Program-made: the position numbers and the translations under genes | Notes under the pieces: generated by a model | The model's database searches: none | Seen by the model: only the letters and a program-made list of their open reading frames with translations | What the model was told of the DNA's origin: nothing | Shown: positions 1 to 5,940 of the stretch, one piece after another | How the letters are laid out: the number at the start of each line of letters is the position of its first letter | Position numbering within the stretch: position 1 is the first letter of the stretch | Assembly (NCBI GenBank): GCA_030043155.1 | Contig: JASHYE010000252.1 | Location: 1 to 14,683 of the forward strand | Direction: 5' to 3' | Origin: Candidatus Acidiferrales bacterium | Lineage (GTDB): Bacteria > Acidobacteriota > Terriglobia > Acidoferrales > UBA7541 | DNA length: 14,683 nt

Positions 1-29
1 CTTGTGAACGACAAGGAGGTTCGAGAAAT

Positions 30-388
30 GAATGAAGCCACTCAAGAGGTCGCGCGCGAGTGAGATGAACCCAGTGTGAGTAGACCGGGCAGTCTTTACG
101 ACGACGCACATGCGAGAGCTTTCTCAAAACGCTAAAGCGCGAAGAAATCCAAGCGAACACCTACCGCGATTTCGAGGAGAAGCAGAAACGCCTAGAAAAA
201 TTCATCGAACGCTACTACAACCAATGCCGATTGCATTCCGCACTAGGTTACTGCCCCCGGCGAAATTCGAAGAGGAGGTTCATGCCAAACCGGGGCCACG
301 GTGTGCAGCGGCGGTGACGACCTCATCGACGGATAGTGTGATTCACAGTTTTGTCTCACGGAGGAGTTCACTGTGCACGTTTCTCTGA
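30..388 (+). pseudogene. IS3-family transposase (OrfB, integrase core) C-terminal remnant, frameshifted
   Basis: Reading across frames gives the typical C-terminal end of an IS3-family OrfB transposase. The piece PSVSRPGSLYDDA (70-108) is followed after a one-base loss by CESFLKTLKREEI and FIERYYNQCRLHSALGY (111-about 253). After a second one-base loss in a C-run near 255 comes PPAKFEEE in another frame, reaching a stop at 388. These match the family's MSRPGxPYDNAxxESFxKTLKxE block, which carries the last catalytic Glu, and its YNxxRLHSALGYxxPxEFE ending. A probable extra frameshift near 70 joins the piece to codons starting about 30. The N-terminal part, the OrfA reading frame and the terminal inverted repeats are not in the window, so this is a dead fragment. 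The exact left limit is uncertain. Confidence 0.8.
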
Positions 389-418
389 AACAGTGGCTGT
401 GCACGAAGTGTGCACGAA
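372..418 (+). repeat. Three TGTGCACG repeats left of the tRNA fragment
   Basis: TGTGCACGTT (372-381), TGTGCACGAA (398-407) and TGTGCACGAA (409-418) lie in the same orientation; the last two are perfect 10-mers spaced one helical turn (11 bp) apart. A small GTTTC-TCT-GAAAC hairpin sits between the first and second. They lie 110-160 bp left of the tRNA-derived core. Helically phased repeats near an att core could be binding sites for a recombinase or accessory protein. That is inference from position alone. Confidence 0.5.
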
Positions 419-530
419 CGCGTTGTTTTGAGGCTATTGGGGTTAGCTTTTGAGCGAAAGCAGACTCCCCGATTTGTTGTAAACTCTAGCAGTTAAAGTG
501 AGCGAGGCATTTGTTAGAAGCGACTCTCGC

Positions 531-577
531 GCTTTGCAAGCAGGGGGTCGCCGGTTCGATCCCGGCCACGTCCACCA
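531..577 (+). other. 3' part of a tRNA-Ala(UGC) gene: probable attachment (att) core
   Basis: The segment reads as the right half of a tRNA. It has an anticodon loop with TGC inside gcTTTGCAAgc, the variable region gggggtc, a perfect T-arm GCCGG-TTCGATC-CCGGC, acceptor strand CACGTCC, discriminator A and an encoded CCA (575-577). The part up to the variable loop resembles common tRNA-Ala(UGC) genes. No 5' acceptor strand (expected ggacgtg) or D-arm is found upstream, so the gene is not complete. An integrase gene ends 17 bp to the right. tRNA 3' ends are classic targets of tyrosine integrases, so this is best read as an att site copy. No second copy of the core was seen elsewhere in the window. 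Confidence 0.8.
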
Positions 578-594
578 AAGTTTCCCCTTTGGTT

Positions 595-1728
595 TTATTG
601 AGTTAGCTGGTGCTGCGAGTCTTGCTGCGAATTCACAGGAAGTTCGTTGTGCCCAATTTTGTGCCCACCTAGCCGTGACATAGCTACGAGCACAGCGTCC
701 TCGGAGGGGTGAACATACCGAGCCGAGGTCCGAATGTTGCTATGCCCGGCGATCCTGGCCAGCGTCCACACATCGCACCCGGACTCGCCCAATCGGGTCA
801 AAAACGTGTGGCGAAGCGAGTAGAGCACAAATTCGCGGACAGGTTTTTGATTATTCTTTATTGCTTCCGTTGCAAGCCTCTCGAAAGTCTGTCTGTGCTG
901 TCTTTTGAGGCTAGAAGATTCCATGTGACCACTCTTAGTCGGTGCGGTCCAAACCCAACCCTCGACAGGTTTCCCACTTCTTTCCCAACAAGCCTGAAGA
1001 ATGTCTCTAACTCTCGGGGTCATCGGAAGCACTCGGCGTGCAGCCGTCGTTTTTCCATGCTTGATCAACAGTGTGCCGTGTCGACCGTTCGTCCAAGTGA
1101 GTGCTTCCCATCGCAAGCGGAAGCACTCTTCCGGTCGCAAGCCCGTATCACAGAGAATGGCGGCGATAGATGCCAGAGGTTCATGTGCAGCCGCCAAATA
1201 CCTAGCCTCTTCCTCGGGACTTACGACTCTCTCGCGATGCTTCTCGCCCGGCAGGAGCTTTACTTTGGAACAGGCGGGCAGCGTTCCCCACTCTACTGCC
1301 AGTCTTAGGATCCGGCGCAGAACGCGAAGTGAGCTGTTGATGCTGCTCACCTGCAGACCGTCCGACTGACGGTAAGCGACGAACTCAGCAATCTTCTCTC
1401 CGGTGACCTCGTCCAGCTTGCAATTGGCGAGAGGGGTGTAAGCTCGTAATGCACGCAAACCGACTCGATACCAGTCGCGCCAGGTTTTGGGTGACGATTT
1501 CTCGAACATTGCTTTTGCCCAAGGTTCGAATTGCGAATCAATGAATGCGGCCAAAGTTGGTACAGTTTTTTTCTCGCGTATACCCACTTCGCCACGCGCC
1601 AATGAAGTACGGTGCGCCGCTTCCATGTTCCTAGCGACTTTGCGGTTGCCTTGCTTCGTGGACTTACGAACCAACCTCTTGTACCACATGAACTTGTACC
1701 AGTAAAACTTGCCGCGCTTGTATATCAC
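595..1728 (-). CDS. Tyrosine-type site-specific integrase (phage/island integrase)
   Basis: This DNA-breaking-rejoining recombinase would insert and excise the element at the tRNA-derived att core next to its stop codon. Counting from the far upstream ATG at 1815, an N-terminal SAM-like core-binding domain covers about residues 90-175. The catalytic domain shows Arg227 (DTGLRPEE), Lys255 (HGKT), Arg335 (LYSLRHTF), His358 (GHSN) and the nucleophile Tyr367 (ARYVHP). The first His of the usual HxxR box is Tyr332, a change known in some family members. I place the start at the GTG at 1728 because AGGAGG lies five bases upstream. Protein from there begins VIYKRGKFYWYKF, a typical N-terminus for this group. 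That leaves 29 extra upstream codons as leader and avoids overlap with the divergent neighbour. Length is then 377 residues. The frame is intact, so the enzyme may be active. Confidence 0.9.
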   Translation of the reverse strand: MIYKRGKFYWYKFMWYKRLVRKSTKQGNRKVARNMEAAHRTSLARGEVGIREKKTVPTLAAFIDSQFEPWAKAMFEKSSPKTWRDWYRVGLRALRAYTPLANCKLDEVTGEKIAEFVAYRQSDGLQVSSINSSLRVLRRILRLAVEWGTLPACSKVKLLPGEKHRERVVSPEEEARYLAAAHEPLASIAAILCDTGLRPEECFRLRWEALTWTNGRHGTLLIKHGKTTAARRVLPMTPRVRDILQACWERSGKPVEGWVWTAPTKSGHMESSSLKRQHRQTFERLATEAIKNNQKPVREFVLYSLRHTFLTRLGESGCDVWTLARIAGHSNIRTSARYVHPSEDAVLVAMSRLGGHKIGHNELPVNSQQDSQHQLTQ

Positions 1729-1792
1729 TGCTACCTCCTGCTCGTAGTCTTTGGGAGTAGTAACGACGTAGCCTAGCTTTACGTCAACAGAA

Positions 1793-1823
1793 AGGCAACC
1801 AAAATATGTTGACATGGTTGCCT
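1793..1823. promoter_or_regulatory. Inverted repeat in the int / HTH divergent control region
   Basis: AGGCAACCA (1793-1801) and TGGTTGCCT (1815-1823) form a perfect 9-bp inverted repeat with a 13-bp spacer. It lies between the divergent integrase and HTH-like genes. The spacer ends in TTGACA (1809-1814), which could be a -35 box for the rightward gene with a weak GATAAT-like -10 at 1830-1835 (15-bp spacing). The arrangement suits a repressor operator or an integrase/excisionase arm site. Which protein binds cannot be told from sequence. Confidence 0.5.
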
Positions 1824-1844
1824 CGTTGTGATAATCAGGCGGCT

Positions 1845-2318
1845 ATGAAGCCTGCGCAAGACGTATACGCCGCGATTCAACAGAGGTTGCTTCACGAGTG
1901 TGAGAGAGTCCGGGCTGGCAGACAGGAAATGGAAGGATTAGCAGCAGCATACAATCGATACCGGGATCTTAAGACAGAAGTAGACGAACACTGGAAGCGT
2001 ATTAACTACATTCTCAGGCTAGTGGGCCCAGAGCGTGCGGCTAAGATCAAGGCTTTAGACAGGGCTGGGATTCTATCAGAGGTTAAACACAACCCCGAGC
2101 AGTCTGACGAACTCCGAAGGGAATTATCTATTTGGAGGGCAATACGGGAGTATTTGCGAGAATCCGGCGATGCGCGAGTGGGAGAAATCCAGGCCTTCCT
2201 GGCTTGGATTGGTTTCCGTAGTGTCTCCCGCCAAGCGATCGAATCGGCTCTTAAGCGGCACGAGAGGACGTTCCGTGTGAGGACCAGTAGTCATGAACGG
2301 TTCGTTTCTCTGAAGTAA
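1845..2318 (+). CDS. Small HTH-like protein of the integrative element, unknown function
   Basis: The product is about 157 residues (MKPAQDVYAAIQQRL...), with an ATG at 1845 chosen over one at 1806. The 1806 start would put the gene inside the inverted repeat and the putative -35 box. The first half is charged and helical, rich in Glu, Arg and Lys, and may be a coiled coil. The last 65 residues (from LSIWRAIREYLRE) have the pattern of a winged-helix domain: two helices, a turn (FRSVSRQAIESALKRH) and a basic C-terminal strand region (TFRVRTSSHERFV). It is divergent from int and seven bases upstream of the next ORF's first ATG, so it is probably co-transcribed with the excisionase-like gene. 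A regulator of excision or replication is plausible. I do not recognise the family. Confidence 0.7.
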   Translation: MKPAQDVYAAIQQRLLHECERVRAGRQEMEGLAAAYNRYRDLKTEVDEHWKRINYILRLVGPERAAKIKALDRAGILSEVKHNPEQSDELRRELSIWRAIREYLRESGDARVGEIQAFLAWIGFRSVSRQAIESALKRHERTFRVRTSSHERFVSLK

Positions 2319-2337
2319 GAAAGGCATGGAGGGCACA

Positions 2338-2568
2338 GTGAGTAGCTTCCGGGATGAAACTCCTGGTCAGAGTCTATTGAACGTGAAGGAATTTGCGGAG
2401 CGCTTAGGCATAACGACTGCTTGCGTGCGGAAATGGCTCCTCGAAGGAAAGATTGCAAAAGTTAAACTTGGTCGCTTAGTGCGAATACCAAGTCACGAAT
2501 GCGAACGGTTGATCACTGAGGGGTCACAACCTGCCCGACAGCGCAGGAGCGGCATTGCCGTTAGTTAA
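2338..2568 (+). CDS. Excisionase-like helix-turn-helix protein (MerR/AlpA-type DNA-binding domain)
   Basis: This small protein (76 residues from GTG 2338, 80 from ATG 2326) carries the excisionase-family fold: LLNVKEFAERLGITTACVRK, then WLLEGKIAKVKLGRLVRIP. That is a helix-turn-helix followed by a wing ending in the typical hydrophilic 'G..vRIP' strand. Such proteins bend DNA at att sites to drive excision (RDF/Xis) or act as AlpA-type activators. The GTG start is preferred because GGAGGG lies four bases upstream of it; the ATG has only a weak AAGG. Its place between the integrase side and the replication ATPase fits a recombination directionality factor. It lacks any other domain. Confidence 0.8.
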   Translation: MSSFRDETPGQSLLNVKEFAERLGITTACVRKWLLEGKIAKVKLGRLVRIPSHECERLITEGSQPARQRRSGIAVS

Positions 2569-2988
2569 TATTTCGTTCGGGTGACGTTTTGGCAGTGCGC
2601 TGAGTCTTCGAGACAGACAAAGCGGGTCTCCAACGCTCGAATGCTCGAGCCATCCGCGTCAGAACGTGGCTCACGCTTCCCGAAGTCTTGAATCCAATCT
2701 CGAAAATTTCGCAGGAGTTGTTGAATTGCCGGGCGCGATCTGCAAAGGATGGGCAAAGCTGAGGCTCTGACCAAGGCGCTCGCGGAAGGCAAAGTTCAGT
2801 CTTAACGTTTCCAAAGTAACTATAGGTGCAGCCGCAAAGCTCGAATCGTCGAGCGATTCGGCGCAACAATCGGGCAGGGATGGCCTCGGCTAGGCTGCCG
2901 TGGAAATAGTTTCCAACCGCTACTCGGCGGCTCCTTGGTCGGCGGTAGTCGGCCGGAACTATCCCGCCTGATACGACCGAGGAGTTAC
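2569..2988. repeat. Gene-free gap with two near-identical 16-bp palindromes
   Basis: I see no convincing gene here; the minus-strand reading frames have no family signature or ribosome site. Two 16-bp palindromes stand out: GCTCGAATGCTCGAGC (2635-2650) and GCTCGAATCGTCGAGC (2839-2854). They have identical 6-bp arms, differ at two central bases, and lie 204 bp apart. Repeated palindromes just upstream of a replication protein gene could be an operator pair or part of an origin. The segment 2923-2956 also contains two direct TCGGCGG repeats. The ribosome site GAGGAG (2979-2984) for the next gene closes the gap. Confidence 0.55.
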
Positions 2989-4122
2989 ATGAAAACACCA
3001 GTTACTGGACCGTTGCCATCCGGCCAAACAGAGGTTTGGTTTAGGGGCCTCCACTGGCTACGTGGATACGATAATCGCTGGAGTCGGGTGAGATGGGTTC
3101 ACGGGCACCGTCAGCATGAGCCCGTGTCTCCTGAGTGGTATGGCCTACTCAACAAAGCCTCTGAGTACGGAACGAAGCTGAAGCGATTTCCTCGTTCTAT
3201 ATCGAGGATTGGCAACTTCGATCAAATCCCGAGCACAAGCCACTTTAGAAACGGGCCGATTGAGTGGTTCGTTCACGGCTTAGTTCCTAAAGCTTCATTG
3301 GTGTTGCTCACCGGAGCTCCAGGTGCTTACAAGACTTGGTTCTCTCTCGCGATGGCGGGAGCTGTAGCCGCAGGCAGTGAGTTCTTAAGTAGGCATAGTG
3401 TCCAGACTCCAGTTTTGTATTTGAATCGCGAAAACCCTCTTCAGGTGATGCAGGATCGAGTAGAGACACTGCGCTTAGAGGAAGGTCGGCGATTAAGGAT
3501 TTGGGGTAAGTGACTGGACGACCCTCCTCCCCTCATCGGCGATCCCCGGCTTGTCGAGATTGCGAGAGATCTGCGCGGATTGATTGTTTTTGATTCGCTG
3601 GTTCGTTTTCACGAGGCAGACGAGAACAGCGCCAAACAAATGGCGGAGGTATTCGGAAAACTGCGCAGTATCGCAGATGTCGGAGCGACTGCCTTTCTGA
3701 TTCACCACCAGGGCAAATCCAGAACTTCGCTCTACCGAGGTTCCAGTGACATTCTCGCCGGAGTGGATGCTGCTTTCGAGATTCGCGAAGAGAAGAGCAA
3801 GAACGCTACAATCCTGACGTTGGAGTGTTTCAAACATCGCTTTATAGAAGAGCCGAGGCTCACTATGCGATTCGATTTGGAAAACGGATGCTTCGAAGTT
3901 GTCGAAGACAAGTCGCTTCCAGTCACAGCAGACCAGGTTGAAAAGATATGCCGCGTGATTGCCAAGAATCCAGGGATCAACCAGGAACAACTGTTAAAGC
4001 AAGCCGGTTTGCCTGAAACCAACGGTCGCAAGCTCTTGAATGAGGATGACGGTAAGCACTGGTTTTCGAAGCCCGGAAAGGGCAAATCTTTTCGCTACTT
4101 TCTGCCCAAACCGAAGACGTAG
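2989..4122 (+). pseudogene. RecA-like replication ATPase (RepA/AAA_25 type) interrupted by an in-frame TGA
   Basis: One reading frame runs from ATG 2989 (GAGGAG four bases before it) to the stop at 4120-4122, broken only by TGA at 3511-3513 (codon 175). Upstream of the stop is a Walker A loop GAPGAYKT (residues 109-116) and the strand PVLYLNREN. Downstream are the Walker B strand LIVFDSLVRFH (Asp202), the IHHQGKS and RGSSDILAGVDAAFE motifs, and a C-terminal winged helix (about 310-375). This is the layout of hexameric RepA-like helicase/ATPases of plasmids and integrative elements. The TGA sits in IWGK*LDDPP, where I expect Trp (TGG to TGA, one transition). The two halves stay in the same frame with no other damage, so the inactivation looks recent, or the TGA is read through. 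Confidence 0.8.
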
Positions 4123-4162
4123 TAATCTGCACGCCTTCCTAGCTGCGGAAACCGGCTGGCTG

Positions 4163-4226
4163 GAAAACGTAAAACCGTAGAACCGTAGAACCGTATAGCT
4201 AAAGCTATATACGGTTTTACGTTTTC
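4163..4226. repeat. Long hairpin enclosing three tandem 8-bp repeats
   Basis: The arms GAAAACGTAAAACCGTA (4163-4179) and TACGGTTTTACGTTTTC (4210-4226) are perfectly complementary over 17 bp. Inside, AACCGTAG, AACCGTAG and AACCGTAT (4173-4196) are tandem 8-bp repeats, and TATAGCT-AA-AGCTATA forms an inner hairpin. Because each repeat can pair with the single ATACGGTT on the right arm, at least two alternative folds exist. It starts 40 bp after the replication ATPase stop. It could be a transcription terminator or, with the direct repeats acting as iterons, part of a replication origin. Confidence 0.65.
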
Positions 4227-4245
4227 AGCCCTTGAGCACGGTTCT

Positions 4246-4328
4246 GGCTCTCTTCGAGCCGAAACTCGAAGTTTGAAAGGGTTTTGGTAGGACGACGCCG
4301 TTTTTGCGTCGTCCATCCCCGAAGGGGA
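4246..4328. repeat. Cluster of short hairpins downstream of the replication gene
   Basis: Four inverted repeats follow one another. GGCTC/GAGCC is at 4246-4260. CTTCGAG/CTCGAAG (4252-4271) overlaps it and is mutually exclusive with it. GGACGACGC/GCGTCGTCC is at 4290-4314, with a 7-base T-rich loop. TCCCC-GAA-GGGGA is at 4316-4328. None is followed by a T-run on either strand, so a simple intrinsic terminator is not supported. With 4163-4226 they make about 165 bp of dense secondary structure. From 4330 to about 4600 I see nothing I can name; a minus-strand reading frame there lacks a ribosome site. Confidence 0.5.
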
Positions 4329-4599
4329 GAGCGAACTGTAGCCACGTCAAAGGCAGCGAGCACTGTTACGCTCTTTAACGATCTCGTTAGAATCTCCAGA
4401 AACAATCGCTTCACGGAAGGCTTCGTACGCTCACAGAAAAGGTCGCAAATTGCGGCATGAAAATCGTCCACAATCCTCATCGCACCGGAGGAATTTCTCT
4501 GATTCTGCAGATTTCACCAAATAGCCTTCGAGCACCCTGAAACGTCGTGATTTGGACACTCGTAGGAACTGAATCGCCTGAATCAGCTTTTCCCCGAGT

Positions 4600-4787
4600 G
4601 TTCGACGAGCCGGGGACACTTGCGCGAACGAAATCGTGATAACTCTTTGGGATTTCCGAACACATCTCCTCATTACCAGCGCCCCTAGGATGACCGTTTT
4701 TCCCTTCCTCGTAGGGAACCCCTTTGGCGTTCTGGACGGCCCGCGCAATCACGACGATTCTGGTAAATCTACGGGGTGAGCCTTGTG
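4600..4787. repeat. Dispersed intergenic repeat, copy 1
   Basis: Positions 4687-4787 match 13943-14043 at every base but one (C/T in the T-rich stretch near 4703), running from AGGATGACCG to GCCTTGTG. A third, more diverged copy is at 13555-13655. Weaker similarity extends left to about 4630 (GAACGAAATCGTGA). The right edge of similarity at 4787 coincides with the left end of the broken recombinase gene, suggesting insertion or recombination there. Minus-strand reading frames through the copies share peptide pieces such as KGFPTRK, but they have no conserved start and I do not call them genes. Confidence 0.8.
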
Positions 4788-5283
4788 GTGGTTGAATGGC
4801 AAACCACTGCAGATCGGGTGTGTAAGATACGACCATATCAGAAAGCAATGGACAGGGACGTGCAAAATCTACGGAAGCCCGCGCGGCACAAGTAGACGTT
4901 TTCAAGCAGACCTGGGCCGAAAGCATGACCTTAATCTGGAAAAAGCACGGGCTGTGTTCAGGAGCAAAGTCAAAGGATTGAATCTAATTCGACCCAAAAC
5001 AGGAAGGCCGCTGGATCCAGGCACAATTCACAGACTTTTGAAGATTTTGGCGATTCGAGCGAGACTCGCTAGGGTTATACCTCGCATGATCCGACATAGC
5101 TTCGCAACTCCCATGCGATCATGGTGCTGAAATCCGCGATGTTAAAGAGTTCCTCGGACATTCCTCGCTGCGAACAACAGAGATTTATACACGAGTAGCA
5201 GACCAAACCTGATCGAAGCATTTGACAAATATTACCCAAGGAGGTTGCCGAATGGCAAAGATATTGTCAAAGGCCAATCCTAG
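4783..5283 (+). pseudogene. XerC/D-type tyrosine recombinase C-terminal remnant, two frameshifts
   Basis: The readable protein is the catalytic end of a tyrosine recombinase. RPKTGRPLDPGTIHRLLK leads to PRMIRHSFAT (to about 5112). After a frameshift come GAEIRDVKEFLGHSSLRTT and EIYTRVADQT (to about 5209), and after a second frameshift IEAFDKYYPRRLPNGKD to TAG 5281-5283. The box-II Arg/His (RHSF), the later His (LGHSS) and the Tyr nucleophile (IYTRV) are still visible. The usual first His of HxxR reads Arg. The N-terminal core-binding domain and first catalytic Arg are missing or replaced by the adjacent repeat. The last codons CCA-AGG-AGG double as a ribosome site for the next gene. It differs from the intact integrase at 595-1728 and so marks a second element. 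Confidence 0.8.
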
Positions 5284-5646
5284 GACGAAGCGAGTTCGCA
5301 ATCTGGCTGTGCCAATAAGTGCCGACGATCTATTAATGCACCTTGGTTTCTGCCCAGCAGAATATCGGTCAAAGTTAAGACACTGCTTCCGGCTGGACAC
5401 AGAGAGAGGTTACATCAGTGTTTCAAGGATTTCGGTTGTTTTCGGTGCGATAGGAAGAGGGTTCTTTACGGATCGATTGGATTTTGCGAGAGATGCCGCA
5501 CTCGGATTACAGAGCGATTGAATCAAAGTCGGAGACGCCACCAGAAAAGAGGAGACCCGGTCGCACCGGCCACCGGTGTTACGTGGTACATAAACCGCGT
5601 AACCCGCGCGGAAGAACTCCTCGCCGACTTGAAACCCAAGCACTGA
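5252..5646 (+). pseudogene. Small zinc-ribbon protein overlapping the XerC-like gene, frameshifted
   Basis: ATG 5252 follows AAGGAGG by seven bases and opens MAKILSKANPRTKRVRN... This frame continues to 5521 but loses protein character after about 5400. From there the other frame reads HQCFKDFGCFRCDRKR, then VLYGSIGFCERCRTRITERL, and ends ELLADLKPKH with TGA 5644-5646. It contains a clean CxxC-x12-CxxC zinc-ribbon pattern. The switch lies in AGAGAGAG (5401-5408 region), so an AG dinucleotide slip explains it. The restored protein would be about 130 residues and starts 31 bases inside the recombinase gene, implying translational coupling. A recombinase accessory protein is a guess from position. 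Alternatively the 89-residue product of the first frame is a real protein. Confidence 0.6.
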
Positions 5647-5749
5647 GTATAGAAGCATCTTCCTGTTCTCCCCCAGCTTGATTCAGGATTAGCTCGCTCG
5701 TTTTGAACGTTCTGCATACCGTCTTCACTAACCATTTCCGACCCTGATA

Positions 5750-5762
5750 TCCCAAAGTGGGA
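5750..5762. promoter_or_regulatory. Candidate enhancer (UAS) dyad for the protease promoter
   Basis: TCCCA-AAG-TGGGA is a perfect 5-bp dyad 108 bp upstream of the -24 element at 5858. Related sites occur at matching distances before the other two sigma-54 promoters (7562, 8616). Bacterial enhancer-binding proteins act from dyads about 80-200 bp upstream, so this is a plausible site for the Fis-type HTH of one or both activators at 8.8-11.3 kb. Confidence 0.45.
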
Positions 5763-5857
5763 CGGTTTCCTTGATGAAGAGTCAGTTCTGAGCTAGCGTT
5801 TTTTCCTAAGTGTCGATTTTCTAATGGAGTTTGAACGCTAAGTATGCTGCGGCGCTG

Positions 5858-5873
5858 TGGTCTGCCACTTGCT
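5858..5873 (+). promoter_or_regulatory. Sigma-54 (-24/-12) promoter of the protease gene
   Basis: TGGTCTGCCACTTGCT matches the consensus TGGCACG-N4-TTGCT at TGG, G7 and TTGCT, with exactly ten bases between the GG (5859-5860) and GC (5871-5872) doublets. Transcription would start about 5884, leaving a leader of roughly 57 bases before ATG 5941. The segment 5647-5857 otherwise shows no gene. Confidence 0.6.
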
Positions 5874-5940
5874 GTCGTATTCCCCGTTCCTGATCTCACC
5901 CCTTCCAAAGCCGAGCGTCAGGTTGTGGGAGGGGACTGCC

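Noticed and set aside
646..667. Direct repeat TTGTGCCCA at 12-bp spacing, considered as an integrase arm site
   Set aside because: It lies within the integrase coding sequence and encodes the GHKIGHNE tail, so codon constraint explains it.
498..683. 61-codon ORF on the plus strand
   Set aside because: It spans the tRNA-Ala fragment and the 3' end of the integrase gene; it is a shadow.
2561..2998. Minus-strand ORF of 145 codons in the gap before the replication gene
   Set aside because: No ribosome site, no recognisable motif, Arg/Ser/Pro-rich composition typical of antisense frames, and it crosses the two palindromes.
3511..3513. TGA as a selenocysteine codon in the replication ATPase
   Set aside because: The family shows no redox site there; the expected residue is Trp and no SECIS-like stem was evident right after it. 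Nonsense mutation is simpler.
4163..4226. Short tandem repeats considered as a CRISPR array
   Set aside because: Repeats are 8 bp and contiguous with no spacers; no cas genes are present.
4217..4480. Minus-strand ORF of 87 codons after the replication gene
   Set aside because: No ribosome site and it runs through the hairpin cluster; no family resemblance.
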